Shown here: piece by piece, positions 27,082-36,733 of the stretch | Position numbering within the stretch: position 1 is the first letter of the stretch | How the letters are laid out: every line of letters starts with the position of its first letter | Assembly (NCBI RefSeq): GCF_052057775.1 | Contig: NZ_CP195121.1 | Span: 1,550,001-1,614,000 of the forward strand | Source of the DNA: Methanococcoides sp052057775 | GTDB lineage: Archaea; Halobacteriota; Methanosarcinia; Methanosarcinales; Methanosarcinaceae | Direction of reading: 5' to 3' | DNA: 64,000 nucleotides | Notes under the pieces: generated by a model | Told to the model about the DNA's origin: nothing | The model's input: the letters and a program-made list of their open reading frames with translations, nothing else | Databases searched by the model: none | Translations under genes and position numbers: made by a program

Positions 27082-28413
27082 TCAGGCCCCTCCTACAAGT
27101 GCTTTTGAAATGGATATGTGTGGCGAACCGTCCGAGACCGGTGCAAGCTGTCCTCCTTTGCCACATCTTCCGGAATGCATTTTTAGGTCGTTTCCTACCA
27201 GTGTGACATTGTTGAGGATCTCAAGGGTCTTTCCGGAAAGGGAGACATCACGAAGTAATGTTGTCACTTCCCCGTTCTCCACAAGATAGCCTTTTTCAGC
27301 ATTGAACTGGAATATTCCTTCTCCTGTGTTGACCTGGCCACCGCGTGAACCTGTAAGGTACATTCCGTTCTTCACTTCTTCCAGCATTTCATCGAAATTA
27401 GAGTCCCCGTTGTTGATATAGGTGTTGCTCATCCTGACGATAGGTTCTGAATATCCCTGTGCACGACAATTTCCGGGTGTTCCTCCAATAGCGGCTGCTG
27501 TCTCTCTTGAATGTAAGTATGAGTTCAAAACGCCATCTTTTATTATGTCTGTCTTTGATGACTGCACTCCCTCGGAATCAAATGGATAGTATCCGTACTC
27601 ATGAAGTGTAGGATCATCTATTATATTGATAAGCGGTGATGCGATCTGTTCACCGATGCGGTCTGCAAGTATGGAACTTCCTTCAAGGACGAGGTCTGCT
27701 TCGGAAGCATGTCCAACTGCCTCATGGGCAAATACTCCTGCAAGTTCCGGGTCAAGTATGACCGGAAGTGTACCACCCTTTGCAGCTTTAGCACCGAGGA
27801 GTTCCACGGCTGTCCTGGCTGCTGATCCTGCAAGGGCAAGAACATCATTCTTCTCGAAAAGCTCATAACCGGAAACACCAAAACGGCTTTCTCTGCCTAC
27901 CTGATATGCTCCTCCTTCACTTGCAACTGCACTGATAGCAAAACCGGTTCTTATGAGGTCGTATTCACAATCGATACCCTCGGAATTGATATACTGGATC
28001 CTCACAGAGGTCTCCGAGTATACTGCAGATGTACTGCTTATTCCATCGATCTTCGCATGATCATCAATATCTTTCAGTAACTGGACTTTTTCTTCTATAG
28101 GGATGTCCTGTGGGTCGATCTCTGCCACAGGCAGGTTCTTTACAACAGGTTGTTCCGCAGGCTCGAGTTCGACTTTCTCTTTTGGGGAGATCGTGTTCAT
28201 CTGCTCTGCGAGCTTTGAAGCAGAATTGATGGCATCCTTTATATCAAAATTACCTTCTGCGGTGGTAAATCCCCAGGAGCCACCGCATAATGCGCGGACT
28301 CCGCAACCCCTGCTGTAATTTACCGATATCTCTTCAATATTGCCGTTGTCAAGGACGATCGAGGTGGATGTACCATCGATCACCCTGACATCGTAAAAAC
28401 AAGTTTCAGACAT
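27082..28413 (-). CDS. tldD: TldD zinc metalloprotease subunit
   Basis: A 443-residue TldD protein. The catalytic zinc motif HEAVGH is visible in GVFAHEAVGHASEADLV, and the conserved C-terminal HSGRCGKGGQLAPVSDGSPH is present. With TldE it forms a chambered dimer that cleaves small unfolded peptides; in bacteria it matures peptide antibiotics and degrades CcdA-type proteins. It overlaps the 3' end of lonB by 8 bp, so a single transcript is very likely. Pairing with Lon suggests a joint proteolysis pathway: Lon makes peptides and TldDE finishes them. That link is inference. Confidence 0.92.
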   Translation of the reverse strand: MSETCFYDVRVIDGTSTSIVLDNGNIEEISVNYSRGCGVRALCGGSWGFTTAEGNFDIKDAINSASKLAEQMNTISPKEKVELEPAEQPVVKNLPVAEIDPQDIPIEEKVQLLKDIDDHAKIDGISSTSAVYSETSVRIQYINSEGIDCEYDLIRTGFAISAVASEGGAYQVGRESRFGVSGYELFEKNDVLALAGSAARTAVELLGAKAAKGGTLPVILDPELAGVFAHEAVGHASEADLVLEGSSILADRIGEQIASPLINIIDDPTLHEYGYYPFDSEGVQSSKTDIIKDGVLNSYLHSRETAAAIGGTPGNCRAQGYSEPIVRMSNTYINNGDSNFDEMLEEVKNGMYLTGSRGGQVNTGEGIFQFNAEKGYLVENGEVTTLLRDVSLSGKTLEILNNVTLVGNDLKMHSGRCGKGGQLAPVSDGSPHISISKALVGGA

Positions 28414-30319
28414 TGTCGCTTCCTGTGAGCGCTTCCATTTCTGTTTTTGGGATAGCGTTCATCTCGGTAAGTTTCCTTAGCTTTTCAACAATATTCGCTT
28501 TGTCCGGACCAACAAGGCTGTGCTCGATAACCTCGGCGATAGTTGTTACAGGTATGATCTCGACCATGTCCTTGTAGTTCTCCTCGATGAGGACATCAGC
28601 TTCGTTGGATTTTGGAATTATGACCTTCTTGATACCTGCCTGCGCTGCAGCCTCTATCTTGTAGGTTGCACCGCCAATCGGAAGCACATCTCCTCTTACA
28701 GATAGTGAACCTGTCATAGCAACGGTCTGGTCGATCGGGATGTTCTCCATTGCAGAGATAACAGCGGTTGCAATTGATATTGATGCACTGTCACCTTCCA
28801 CACCTTCATAGGTTCCTACGAACTGGATGTGGATATCGTGATTGATCACGTTCTCACCTGTCACGTTCTTGATGACGGCTGAGACGTTCTGGACAGCTTC
28901 CTTTGCTATGTCTTTCAGCATACCTGTGGCGATAACGTGTCCTTCGTCAGCAGATTGTGTCGGTGTGACCTCTGCCATGATAGGAAGCACGATACCTGAG
29001 TCTCCGCCCATTACCGCAAGTCCGTTGACCCTTCCAACAGCCGCTCCTATCTTTGTGAAGAGCTGGTAGTCCTTACGTCTCTCCAGATAGCTGTCTGCAA
29101 GCTGCTGTTCGATTGAACGTGCGATCTTCTTTGCTGCAAGGACATGCTTTGCAGTTGTGACCTCTGCGTTCTCTGAGTGAGCAATATCTCCGGCGACCCT
29201 GACGAGTCCTCCAAGGTCACGGAACTTAAGTGTAAGATGGCCTTTACGACCGGCCCTTCTTCTTGCTTCCCTTATGACCTCGTTCACAGCTTCCTTGTCA
29301 AATGGAGGGATGTGCCCGTCCCGTACTACTTCTTGTGCTACGAAGCGTACAAGGGATTTCCTGTTCTCAACGGTATCTTCCATGGAATCCCTCATGAAGA
29401 TCTCGTATCCGTATCCTTTGATACGTGAACGAAGTGCAGGGTGCATCTTTTCCATTGCATCGAGGTTACCTGCTGCAACCATTATGAAATCACATGGTAC
29501 AGGCTCTGTCTTGACCAGTGCACCGGAACTGCGTTCTGACTGACCGGTAATTGCATACTCTTTCTCCTGCAGAGCTGTGAGCAGGCTCTGCTGGGATTCA
29601 AGTTTCAGGGTGTTGATCTCATCGATGAAAAGGACACCTTTGTGTGATTTGTGTATATCTCCACTCTCGACCCTGTCGTGTGAAGGTGTTTCAAGTCCAC
29701 CCGACTGGAACGGGTCGTGCCTTACATCACCAAGGAGTGCACCGGCATGTGTTCCGGTCGCATCGATGTATGGTGCGTGTTCTTTCTGGTAATTGGAAAC
29801 GATGAGCTTTGGTATCATCATCTCTTCTTTTGGCATGAACTGTCTTGTCAGCATCAGTATCATGATGGCTGCAATGATACCCCATAATAGCTGGCCGACG
29901 TAGAAGGAGTACATCACGATACCAAAGACCAGGAACATCATCAGCATGTTGCGTGACTGGGCTTTCTTGCGTGACTCCATCTTGTGTGCCATCACGATCT
30001 CCCTGCCTTTTCCGGCAGGAACTTCCCTGATCTTTGGGTTATTATTGTCTTCAGGATTTGGATATGCCAGTATATCCTCAAGTTCTTCCTTTGGCAAAAG
30101 TTCAGCCATTGCCTTTGCGAGCATTGATTTTCCGGTACCCGGAGTACCTATCATCATTACATGACGCCTTTGGCTGGCTGCCTTCTTTACAACTTCAACG
30201 GCGTGGTCCTGCCCGATGACCTGGTCTATCAGCAGTTCAGGTACATCTATTGAACTTGTAGTGTTAAAGTCTTCACCGAAAAGTTCGGTTTCTTCATTAG
30301 CAGTCATTTCGTTGTCCAT
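28406..30319 (-). CDS. lonB: Membrane-bound archaeal Lon protease (LonB)
   Basis: Start set at the ATG at 30319 (MDNEMTANEETELFG), preceded by GTGAG; a longer frame to 30382 starts with an atypical Cys-rich stretch. The 637-residue protein has an AAA+ domain with Walker A GTPGTGKS and Walker B VLFIDEIN, interrupted by two membrane helices (MLMMFLVFGIVMYSFYVG; GIIAAIMILMLT), the layout unique to archaeal LonB. The C-terminal protease domain has the catalytic Ser in GDSASIS and Lys in GATYKIEAA. It degrades misfolded and abnormally abundant membrane or soluble proteins with ATP. The first gene of the lonB-tldD-tldE unit; a palindrome lies just upstream of its probable promoter. Confidence 0.95.
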   Translation of the reverse strand: MDNEMTANEETELFGEDFNTTSSIDVPELLIDQVIGQDHAVEVVKKAASQRRHVMMIGTPGTGKSMLAKAMAELLPKEELEDILAYPNPEDNNNPKIREVPAGKGREIVMAHKMESRKKAQSRNMLMMFLVFGIVMYSFYVGQLLWGIIAAIMILMLTRQFMPKEEMMIPKLIVSNYQKEHAPYIDATGTHAGALLGDVRHDPFQSGGLETPSHDRVESGDIHKSHKGVLFIDEINTLKLESQQSLLTALQEKEYAITGQSERSSGALVKTEPVPCDFIMVAAGNLDAMEKMHPALRSRIKGYGYEIFMRDSMEDTVENRKSLVRFVAQEVVRDGHIPPFDKEAVNEVIREARRRAGRKGHLTLKFRDLGGLVRVAGDIAHSENAEVTTAKHVLAAKKIARSIEQQLADSYLERRKDYQLFTKIGAAVGRVNGLAVMGGDSGIVLPIMAEVTPTQSADEGHVIATGMLKDIAKEAVQNVSAVIKNVTGENVINHDIHIQFVGTYEGVEGDSASISIATAVISAMENIPIDQTVAMTGSLSVRGDVLPIGGATYKIEAAAQAGIKKVIIPKSNEADVLIEENYKDMVEIIPVTTIAEVIEHSLVGPDKANIVEKLRKLTEMNAIPKTEMEALTGSDNV

Positions 30320-30430
30320 GGTTAACTCACATTTTAAACAGTATGATATGCAGTTGTCTACAGGAAATATGCCAGAATACAATTATTTTAGAGAATTTTC
30401 GCTATTATTATACTAGAGGCATTCAAGTAA

Positions 30431-30461
30431 ATATATTTAACTATTTCAAACCTGTTTGAAA
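30431..30461 (-). promoter_or_regulatory. Perfect palindrome beside the lonB TATA box
   Basis: TTTCAAACCTGTTTGAAA (30444-30461) is a perfect inverted repeat with 8-bp arms. On the minus strand it sits immediately upstream of an AT-rich TATA-like element (TTAAATATAT, 30431-30440), about 110 bp before the lonB start. This is the position of an archaeal operator or activator site overlapping the B recognition element. Which regulator binds is unknown; a heat-shock regulator would fit the gene. Confidence 0.5.
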
Positions 30462-30779
30462 GGTATGGGTCGGTCTGTTTTCAGTTATTTCCTTATATAT
30501 GCCTGACATTGATGTTCGCATATATAAATTTAAGAAAAGTATTATCAAGTTCAGTCAGTTAAAATTTACTTTTCTATCATCTAAATAATTCCAGATCAGC
30601 TGTTCCGACAAAATCAATAAATACTAATTCAAAATGATCATCAGGGATCAATGGTCCGTGGTTAATGATCTGAGGCTGATATATTGTTGCTAAAAAAAGT
30701 AGAATGAATGGGACAGTTATCCTGTCCTGTTCCTTTTTGTTTTAGAGCTTAATACTTTTTGATCGTTCTGGCCAAGAGA
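30462..30779. other. Intergenic region between lonB promoter and purE
   Basis: AT-rich and without a credible gene. It contains a hairpin on the minus strand (GGACAG-GATAA-CTGTCC, about 30709-30725) with a T tract some 15 bases further on, a candidate terminator for the shikimate kinase-chorismate mutase-purE unit. Otherwise I see nothing in it. Confidence 0.5.
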
Positions 30780-31169
30780 TCATTCAATAAGGTCGAGAAT
30801 CCTTATTGCAAGTTTTGCTGCATTTGCACCGTTGTCAATACCAACGCTGGCAACAGGCACTCCCGGTGGCATCTGTACAACAGAGAGCAATGCATCAAGT
30901 CCGCCAAGTTTTGCACTGACCGGTACGCCGATGACAGGTTTCATTGTCTTGGAAGCAATTACTCCTGGAAGTGCGGCTGAAAGTCCTGCGATGGCAATGA
31001 AGACCTTTGCATCACTGGCAGCTATGTGTTCCTCAAGTTTTTCAGGGTCGCGGTGTGCAGAGATCACGTTTACTTCGTATGAATATTTTGTTTCATCGAG
31101 TACTTTTGTAACACGTGTTGCTATTGCGTGGTCTGACTCGGAACCCATTAATATTGAAATATCTACCAT
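30780..31169 (-). CDS. purE: N5-carboxyaminoimidazole ribonucleotide mutase, PurE
   Basis: A 129-residue single-domain PurE. MGSESDHAIATRVTKVLDE and the catalytic VISAHRDPEKLEE segment are diagnostic, followed by the conserved IAGLSAALPGVIAS and PVIGVPVS. It catalyses the carboxylation/rearrangement step of purine synthesis that yields 4-carboxy-5-aminoimidazole ribotide. There is no PurK gene next to it, so whether it acts as class I or class II cannot be decided here. It lies 14 bp after the chorismate mutase gene in a three-gene run. A hairpin terminator candidate follows. Confidence 0.93.
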   Translation of the reverse strand: MVDISILMGSESDHAIATRVTKVLDETKYSYEVNVISAHRDPEKLEEHIAASDAKVFIAIAGLSAALPGVIASKTMKPVIGVPVSAKLGGLDALLSVVQMPPGVPVASVGIDNGANAAKLAIRILDLIE

Positions 31170-31183
31170 ATTTAATTCTCCTT

Positions 31184-31471
31184 TCAGGGAAGGTTTCCTT
31201 CCCCGCTAAGTTCATGCTGACGCTCAATACTCATCCTGATAAGGATCTCAAATATTTCTTTTACGGCGCCTGTATCAAGGTTTTTTTCGGTTGCAAAGTT
31301 TGCAGCTCTCTCAAGAACTACATGGTTCTGCGCATCATCATTGATAGAGCGGTGTTCTTTCTTCTTGCTCTCTAACACTTCTTCTGCAAGATTTGTCCTT
31401 TCAGCGATCAGTTTTATGATCTCCTGATCGAGCTTCTCGATCTTGCTTCGAACTTCATCTATAGCGGTCAT
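31184..31471 (-). CDS. Chorismate mutase, AroQ type
   Basis: A 95-residue all-helical protein matching the AroQ fold: IDEVRSKIEKLDQEIIKLIAER, a lysine in LESKKKEH, then the C-terminal helix EIFEILIRMSIERQHEL. It converts chorismate to prephenate for Phe and Tyr synthesis. The start is placed at the ATG at 31471, with GGGTGA close by; the GTG at 31477 is also possible. The gene begins about 15 bp after the shikimate kinase stop and is followed by purE, so it lies in an aromatic-amino-acid operon. It is a stand-alone domain, without fused dehydratase or dehydrogenase. Confidence 0.9.
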   Translation of the reverse strand: MTAIDEVRSKIEKLDQEIIKLIAERTNLAEEVLESKKKEHRSINDDAQNHVVLERAANFATEKNLDTGAVKEIFEILIRMSIERQHELSGEGNLP

Positions 31472-31486
31472 GTTCACCCACGTAAA

Positions 31487-32350
31487 TTAAAGTTTCATTA
31501 AACCTTCATTATTAATCTTGGTATTTATGACTTTTCCGCTCGTACCGCACTCTTCCCAGATCTTTATGAGTTTTGCTGCCTGATTTTTCTCCACAAGTGC
31601 AGAATACGCAGGTCCCGTCCCCGATAAACTTACTCCTTTGACTCCAATTCTCAGTGCGTCCATCATTATATCGGTACTAAAACCAAGTGCACCGCAATAG
31701 AGAAAACCGTTAAGCGTCATGGCCTTTTCATATTCTCCTTCAAGTGCAAGCTCGTATGCCATATCGACCCAGGGTGCTATAAGCTCGGAATTCTGAACAT
31801 TTGTCTGTGAACTGAATGACTGCCTGTCAGGTGCAAAAATGACCACGTCCATTTCTTTCTCTGCACGCTTTATCAGTTTGTTCTCCCTGTTATCTGTCAC
31901 GACGATACCGCCAAAAAAAGAAGCACAGGCATCATCAAGTGCGCCTGTGATGGTAACACCTGCATCCTTTGCAGCCCTGACACCAAGAAGTACGGCATCC
32001 ATTGGTTCCATTGTTTCGCCAATGGCATCAAGGGTTGCGAGGATCGTTGCATTAGCAGCTGCACTGCTGCTTTTCAATCCGCTTGCCAGAGGGACTTCAC
32101 TTCTGGTATGGACAGTGCCCCCCATCTCAATATCAAAATGCTGAAGTACAAGCTCCACTGATCTTTCGATCAGCGTGGTGTCACCCTGCGGTACATTCTC
32201 AATTGTGCCTCTTATGGTTTTGCTGTTATTTGTAAGTTCAACATCTGCAAAGGTCTTCAGGTCAACCCCGAAAGCTGCTCCTTTCCATGTTGCGATGGCG
32301 TTAATGATGGTTCCTGCACCAAGTGCATAGGCATGTCCTGTGAGTGTCAT
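31487..32350 (-). CDS. aroK: Archaeal shikimate kinase (GHMP type)
   Basis: A 287-residue GHMP kinase, not the bacterial P-loop AroK. The ATP-binding motif PLASGLKSSSAAANAT is typical of archaeal shikimate kinase, and the later SLSGTGPAYSALVE is the GHMP C-terminal motif. It phosphorylates shikimate at O3 ahead of chorismate. Direct linkage to chorismate mutase supports this role over other GHMP kinases (homoserine, mevalonate). It lies 51 bp downstream of the first hydantoinase-like gene, so cotranscription with that gene is possible. Confidence 0.92.
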   Translation of the reverse strand: MTLTGHAYALGAGTIINAIATWKGAAFGVDLKTFADVELTNNSKTIRGTIENVPQGDTTLIERSVELVLQHFDIEMGGTVHTRSEVPLASGLKSSSAAANATILATLDAIGETMEPMDAVLLGVRAAKDAGVTITGALDDACASFFGGIVVTDNRENKLIKRAEKEMDVVIFAPDRQSFSSQTNVQNSELIAPWVDMAYELALEGEYEKAMTLNGFLYCGALGFSTDIMMDALRIGVKGVSLSGTGPAYSALVEKNQAAKLIKIWEECGTSGKVINTKINNEGLMKL

Positions 32351-32401
32351 ATCAAATTCCCGGGAATAGGATACGGGATTTTGATATTTAAGGGTATGAC
32401 T

Positions 32402-34333
32402 TTATTTTTTGAGCTCGGCAATGCCCATAAAGGCATACTTTGTTTCCAGAGGAACTCCTGTATTCAGCGGGTTGATGACCTTCTTTGTCACTTCTATGCT
32501 GATATTTCCGTCATCAAGCTCTGCATCCCGCATGTATTCCATGACAAGTTTGTGACCAAGTTCTTCGGCAAAGGCAATTGCTTCCTCGTAGTTGTTCATC
32601 TCGTGTTTTCCGATGGGTGAGAACACCGTGATGGATGTTGGCTTGAGGTTGTACTTTGATTCGCCAAAAGTTGCCCTGATAAGGAGCTCTATCCTTTTCA
32701 CACCTTTTCCTGCAAGGGCACCGATTGCGTTTCCGACCTCAGCATGTTCGGGGAGAACGATCCTTGCATCCACGAACTTCCTGATCTCCTCTGTGTATGC
32801 ACGTACAGGTCCTCCAAGCAGTACTACCGGCACATCGACCTTGAACCCTGCGAAGAAATTGCCGTCAAGTCCTTTTTCGATCTCCTTTGGATCGACGGTC
32901 TCCATAAGGTAGGATAATAGGTTCAGGGCCATGTTCTTTGCTACCTTCTCCTTGACAAGGGCACAGAGTTCCTTTACTTCCATTTCTGCGAATATGCACA
33001 TCTGTTCTGCACCGAGGATCGAAGCTTCAGTATTCCATTCATTGTAGTCCCCAAGGACATGTAAGGCATCAGTAGGTGTAAATCCTATGGCCTGAATGAG
33101 CCTCTTCTGTATCAGGCTGTCGAGTAGCATTGGTGATGGCATTTTACTGCTTTCCCAGTAGATCTCACTGATGGAAAGGGGCTCTTCACCTATCCTGTTG
33201 AGAAGCTCTTCTTCTCTTGTTGTCAGCTCAATGGGCTTCTGTCCGGTCCTGATAAAGAACTTGGTGGGCTGGAGGTTCTCACCCAGCTGGGTCCTGGATA
33301 CAGATTGTTTTTGCTTCAGCTTGTCTATGATCCTTGGGTGTTTTGCAGCTGCAACGCAGAGTGGGATGACCCTTCTTGGCCCTATGCTGATAACGTGGTT
33401 CATGACCCAGACATGACTATCTCCTCCCATTGCGGAGGTTTCCATCTTGATGGCTTCCACCTTTGTCTGCCATCCACCCACAATGGCTCCGGAATCGGAG
33501 ATCTGTGGCAGTCCATTTACCGTCAGGGAGACATCGGTACTTGTACCGCCTACGTCAATTACCACACAGCTTGGTTCTTTTGAGAGGTAGGATGCCCCTA
33601 CAAGGCTGGCAGCAGGTCCGGTAAATATGGATTCGATCGGGTGTTTGAGTGCTTCCTGCATTCCCACAATGGACCCATCACATTTTAGCATCATGAGCTT
33701 TGCCTTTATGCCCCGGCGTTCGACCTCCGAAGCCACCGTGCTCATGAACTGATTGGTTATCGGAAGCAATTGTGCGTTCAGGAATGCTGTGATCCCCCTG
33801 TCGTACGCACCAAGTGACTGGGACAATTCATGACCGCAGACAACAGGCATTCCGGTAAGTTCAGTAATGACCTCCTTTACACTAAGTTCATGTTCAGGGT
33901 TCCTGACACTGAAATAGGATGAAACGGCAAATGCTGAGACCTTGTTCTTCACACTCTCGACGAACTCCTTTACAGACTCAATGTCCAGAGGTGCGGTCTC
34001 ATTACCTCCTGAACTGTGTCCTCCTTCGACCGAGATATAATATTTTATGGCAGAGTTCCTTGGTGGCTCTGTATTTCCAACAAGGATAAGCCCCACCGGG
34101 TAACCTGTCTTTTCGAGGATGGTATTGGTAGCAAGTGTCGTGGATACCGATACAAGCTCTACCTGTTTGAGAATTGACTGGTCCAGTGCATCAAAAGCAT
34201 TCTGTATACCTATCAAAAGGTCAGGGTAAGTGGTCCTTGCTTTTGTAGAATCAATAATCTTTCCGTCGGCGTCGCTGATAAGAACGGCGTCAGTGTAAGT
34301 TCCTCCTGCATCAATACCAAGACTGTATTTCAT
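32402..34333 (-). CDS. Hydantoinase/oxoprolinase family protein, copy 1
   Basis: A 643-residue protein of the HyuA/oxoprolinase superfamily. The N-terminal ASKHA-type phosphate motif GIDAGGTYTDAVLI and the second CVVIDVGGTSTDVSLT are clear; an additional domain follows. Bacterial members are ATP-dependent hydrolases of hydantoins, 5-oxoproline or acetone-type substrates, usually with a HyuB partner. No HyuB is present here, so the archaeal role is open. The protein is closely related to the copy at 34646-36565, and both lie on the same strand. It may read into shikimate kinase. Confidence 0.85.
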   Translation of the reverse strand: MKYSLGIDAGGTYTDAVLISDADGKIIDSTKARTTYPDLLIGIQNAFDALDQSILKQVELVSVSTTLATNTILEKTGYPVGLILVGNTEPPRNSAIKYYISVEGGHSSGGNETAPLDIESVKEFVESVKNKVSAFAVSSYFSVRNPEHELSVKEVITELTGMPVVCGHELSQSLGAYDRGITAFLNAQLLPITNQFMSTVASEVERRGIKAKLMMLKCDGSIVGMQEALKHPIESIFTGPAASLVGASYLSKEPSCVVIDVGGTSTDVSLTVNGLPQISDSGAIVGGWQTKVEAIKMETSAMGGDSHVWVMNHVISIGPRRVIPLCVAAAKHPRIIDKLKQKQSVSRTQLGENLQPTKFFIRTGQKPIELTTREEELLNRIGEEPLSISEIYWESSKMPSPMLLDSLIQKRLIQAIGFTPTDALHVLGDYNEWNTEASILGAEQMCIFAEMEVKELCALVKEKVAKNMALNLLSYLMETVDPKEIEKGLDGNFFAGFKVDVPVVLLGGPVRAYTEEIRKFVDARIVLPEHAEVGNAIGALAGKGVKRIELLIRATFGESKYNLKPTSITVFSPIGKHEMNNYEEAIAFAEELGHKLVMEYMRDAELDDGNISIEVTKKVINPLNTGVPLETKYAFMGIAELKK

Positions 34334-34645
34334 GATCTTTATTCCTTCATGGTGAATTATTTTGTGTTGATTATCGAACTTAGATTAAAAATGTCATATC
34401 ATGCTATCCGAAATATGCGTTTTTATCAGTATCATAAACCTGATCTTTATCCACATCAATATCAGAATCGTTAGTCAGCAAATTAGGATTTGTTTCTGCT
34501 ATATGAACATTCGGATTTAGTTGTGAAGTTTAAGAAGTTGTGTAATAATGAGCACTTTCAATATAATTAGTGATAGCCTGCCAGTTGTTATTCCTTTGAG
34601 ATCTCGGCAGGCTACATCACCTATTACTTTTGTTCTATTTTGTTC
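34334..34645. other. Intergenic spacer between the two hydantoinase paralogues
   Basis: AT-rich, 312 bp, no gene. It holds the copy-1 promoter region and an 8-bp perfect stem AGCCTGCC / GGCAGGCT (34575-34582 and 34606-34613; 23-nt loop) located just past the end of copy 2, a candidate terminator or RNA structure for the minus-strand transcript. Confidence 0.5.
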
Positions 34646-36565
34646 TCAGACATCTCTCTTTGGTGTGCCGATACCCACGAAGATAAGTTTAGTCTCCAGA
34701 GGGAGGCTGTCACCATGCATAGTTATATCATTCCTTGTTACTTCTATGCGTACATCCTCTGCATCCAGCCCTGCTTCTTTCATATAACCAAGGACAAGTT
34801 CCCTTCCCAGTTTGTCTGCATACTCAAGAGCTTCCGGATGTGTCTGGAATATCTTGCGCTGGCCCATGGCGAACACGATGTTACTTATCTTTGATTTCTT
34901 CCTTACGTTCTTGATAAGTATCTCGATCCTCTTGATTCCTTTTCCTACAAGGGCTCCTGCAGCATTACCTACTTCGGAATGCTCCGGGAGTATGACATCC
35001 GCATCAATAAGGGCTCTCACATCCTCTACGTAGGCTCTTACAGGTCCTCCCAGGAGTACCACAGGAATGTCAAGTTTGAACTTTGTGTGGAAATCGCCTT
35101 CAATGACCTTCCTGATATCTTCCGGTTCAACATTTCTCAGAAGATATGACATGAGGTAGATAGCCATGTTCTTTGCAACTTCATTCTTGACCTCCTGGCA
35201 GAATTCCATCTTGCTCTGGTGTGTCATCCGGCTAAGGATGGTGGCAGCGATGTTAGAAGCCTCGGTGTTCCATTCTGTATAATCACCAAGTACGTGAAGT
35301 GCATCTGTTGGGGTAAATCCGATAGCCTGTATAAGCCTTTTCTTGATCAGCGAGTTCAGAAATGCAGGTGAAGGGAGTTTATCAAGAAAGATTCCATTTA
35401 TTGATACGGGCTCGTCACCTATCCTTTCAAAGATCTCTTTCTCAGAGGGACTGAGCTCTGATGTTGGTTCCTTTCCTGAACGAATAAAGAACTTGGTGGG
35501 CTGTATATTATCACTTAGCAGCATTCTTGAAGGGACCCTTGCAGTCTTCAGTTTTTCTAGAATTGATGGGTACTTTGTTGCAGCCACACATATCGGTATA
35601 ACTCTTCTGGGTCCGATGTTCGGTTTCTGGTTCTTTATCCAGATGTGGCTGTCCCCGCCCATTGCCGATGTCTCCATACGGATAGCTTTGACCTTTGTCT
35701 GCCAGCCACCGACTACCGCTCCCTCCTCGCAGAGTTCAGGCAGTTCGTTCTCTATCATCGATACGTCGGTACTCGTACCTCCGACATCGATGACCGCACA
35801 TGTCTTTGCTTTGCTGAGGTATGCAGCTCCTACAAGACTTGCTGCAGGTCCTGAGAAGATCGATTCAATGGGCTTTTCCTTTGCTTCATCGATGCCCACC
35901 ACAGAACCGTCACATTTGAGCATAAGGAGCCTTGCTTTTATGTTCCTTCTTTCCATTTCAGCTATGATGGTCTCTATAAAATGGTCTGTGATCGGGATTA
36001 ACTGGGCGTTAAGGTATGCAGTGATGCCACGGTTATATGCGCCAAGGTCCTGGGATAGCTCATGTCCGCAAACGCATGGTAGTCCTGTCAGTTCTTTGAT
36101 GAGTTCCTTTATCTCAAGCTCATGCTCAGGGTTGCGGATGCTGAAATAGGAGGAGATAGCAAACGCAGAGACTTTGTCCTTGTTCCTGAGCACGAATTCC
36201 CCGACCGAATCGATGTCAAGTTTTCTCAATTCCTCTCCGTTAGGGCCATGTCCGCCTTCAACAATTAGGTAATTATCAACGGAATGATTCTCGGGTATTA
36301 CATAATCTCCTGCCATTATGAGGGCAACCGGGTATCCGGTATCTTCCAGAATCGTGTTCGTGGAAAGTGTTGTGGATACGGAGACCAGCTTTACATCTTT
36401 GAGGTACTCCTGGTCCAGCCCGTCAAGTGCGTTCTGGATCCCTGTCAAAAGGTTTGGGTAGGTTGTTCTTGCTTTTACAGAATCTATGATCTCGCCATCT
36501 GAATCCCTTATTATGACTGCATCAGTGTATGTTCCGCCTGCATCGATACCCATGCTGTATTGCAT
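34646..36565 (-). CDS. Hydantoinase/oxoprolinase family protein, copy 2
   Basis: A 639-residue paralogue of the protein at 32402-34333, colinear over its full length (GIDAGGTYTDAVII, CAVIDVGGTSTDVSMI, shared SAMGGDSH and GFTPTDALHVLGDY blocks). I estimate about 55-60 percent identity by eye. Function is unassigned for the same reason: no HyuB subunit is nearby. The pair probably arose by tandem duplication, and both keep the nucleotide-binding motifs, so both are likely active. A hairpin follows the stop codon (34575-34613). Confidence 0.85.
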   Translation of the reverse strand: MQYSMGIDAGGTYTDAVIIRDSDGEIIDSVKARTTYPNLLTGIQNALDGLDQEYLKDVKLVSVSTTLSTNTILEDTGYPVALIMAGDYVIPENHSVDNYLIVEGGHGPNGEELRKLDIDSVGEFVLRNKDKVSAFAISSYFSIRNPEHELEIKELIKELTGLPCVCGHELSQDLGAYNRGITAYLNAQLIPITDHFIETIIAEMERRNIKARLLMLKCDGSVVGIDEAKEKPIESIFSGPAASLVGAAYLSKAKTCAVIDVGGTSTDVSMIENELPELCEEGAVVGGWQTKVKAIRMETSAMGGDSHIWIKNQKPNIGPRRVIPICVAATKYPSILEKLKTARVPSRMLLSDNIQPTKFFIRSGKEPTSELSPSEKEIFERIGDEPVSINGIFLDKLPSPAFLNSLIKKRLIQAIGFTPTDALHVLGDYTEWNTEASNIAATILSRMTHQSKMEFCQEVKNEVAKNMAIYLMSYLLRNVEPEDIRKVIEGDFHTKFKLDIPVVLLGGPVRAYVEDVRALIDADVILPEHSEVGNAAGALVGKGIKRIEILIKNVRKKSKISNIVFAMGQRKIFQTHPEALEYADKLGRELVLGYMKEAGLDAEDVRIEVTRNDITMHGDSLPLETKLIFVGIGTPKRDV

Positions 36566-36733
36566 ATTAAATCACTCCTTTTACTCCAACTATCTGATCT
36601 GTTTCGCATGAAGGCTATCATATAGAATGAATTTGGGATCTTCCCTAAATACAGATGGTATGGACTCGTATATAAGAGTTGTGCGAAATATGTACAAAAC
36701 CTACGTTTCCGGGAAAAACGGATGGTATAAATA

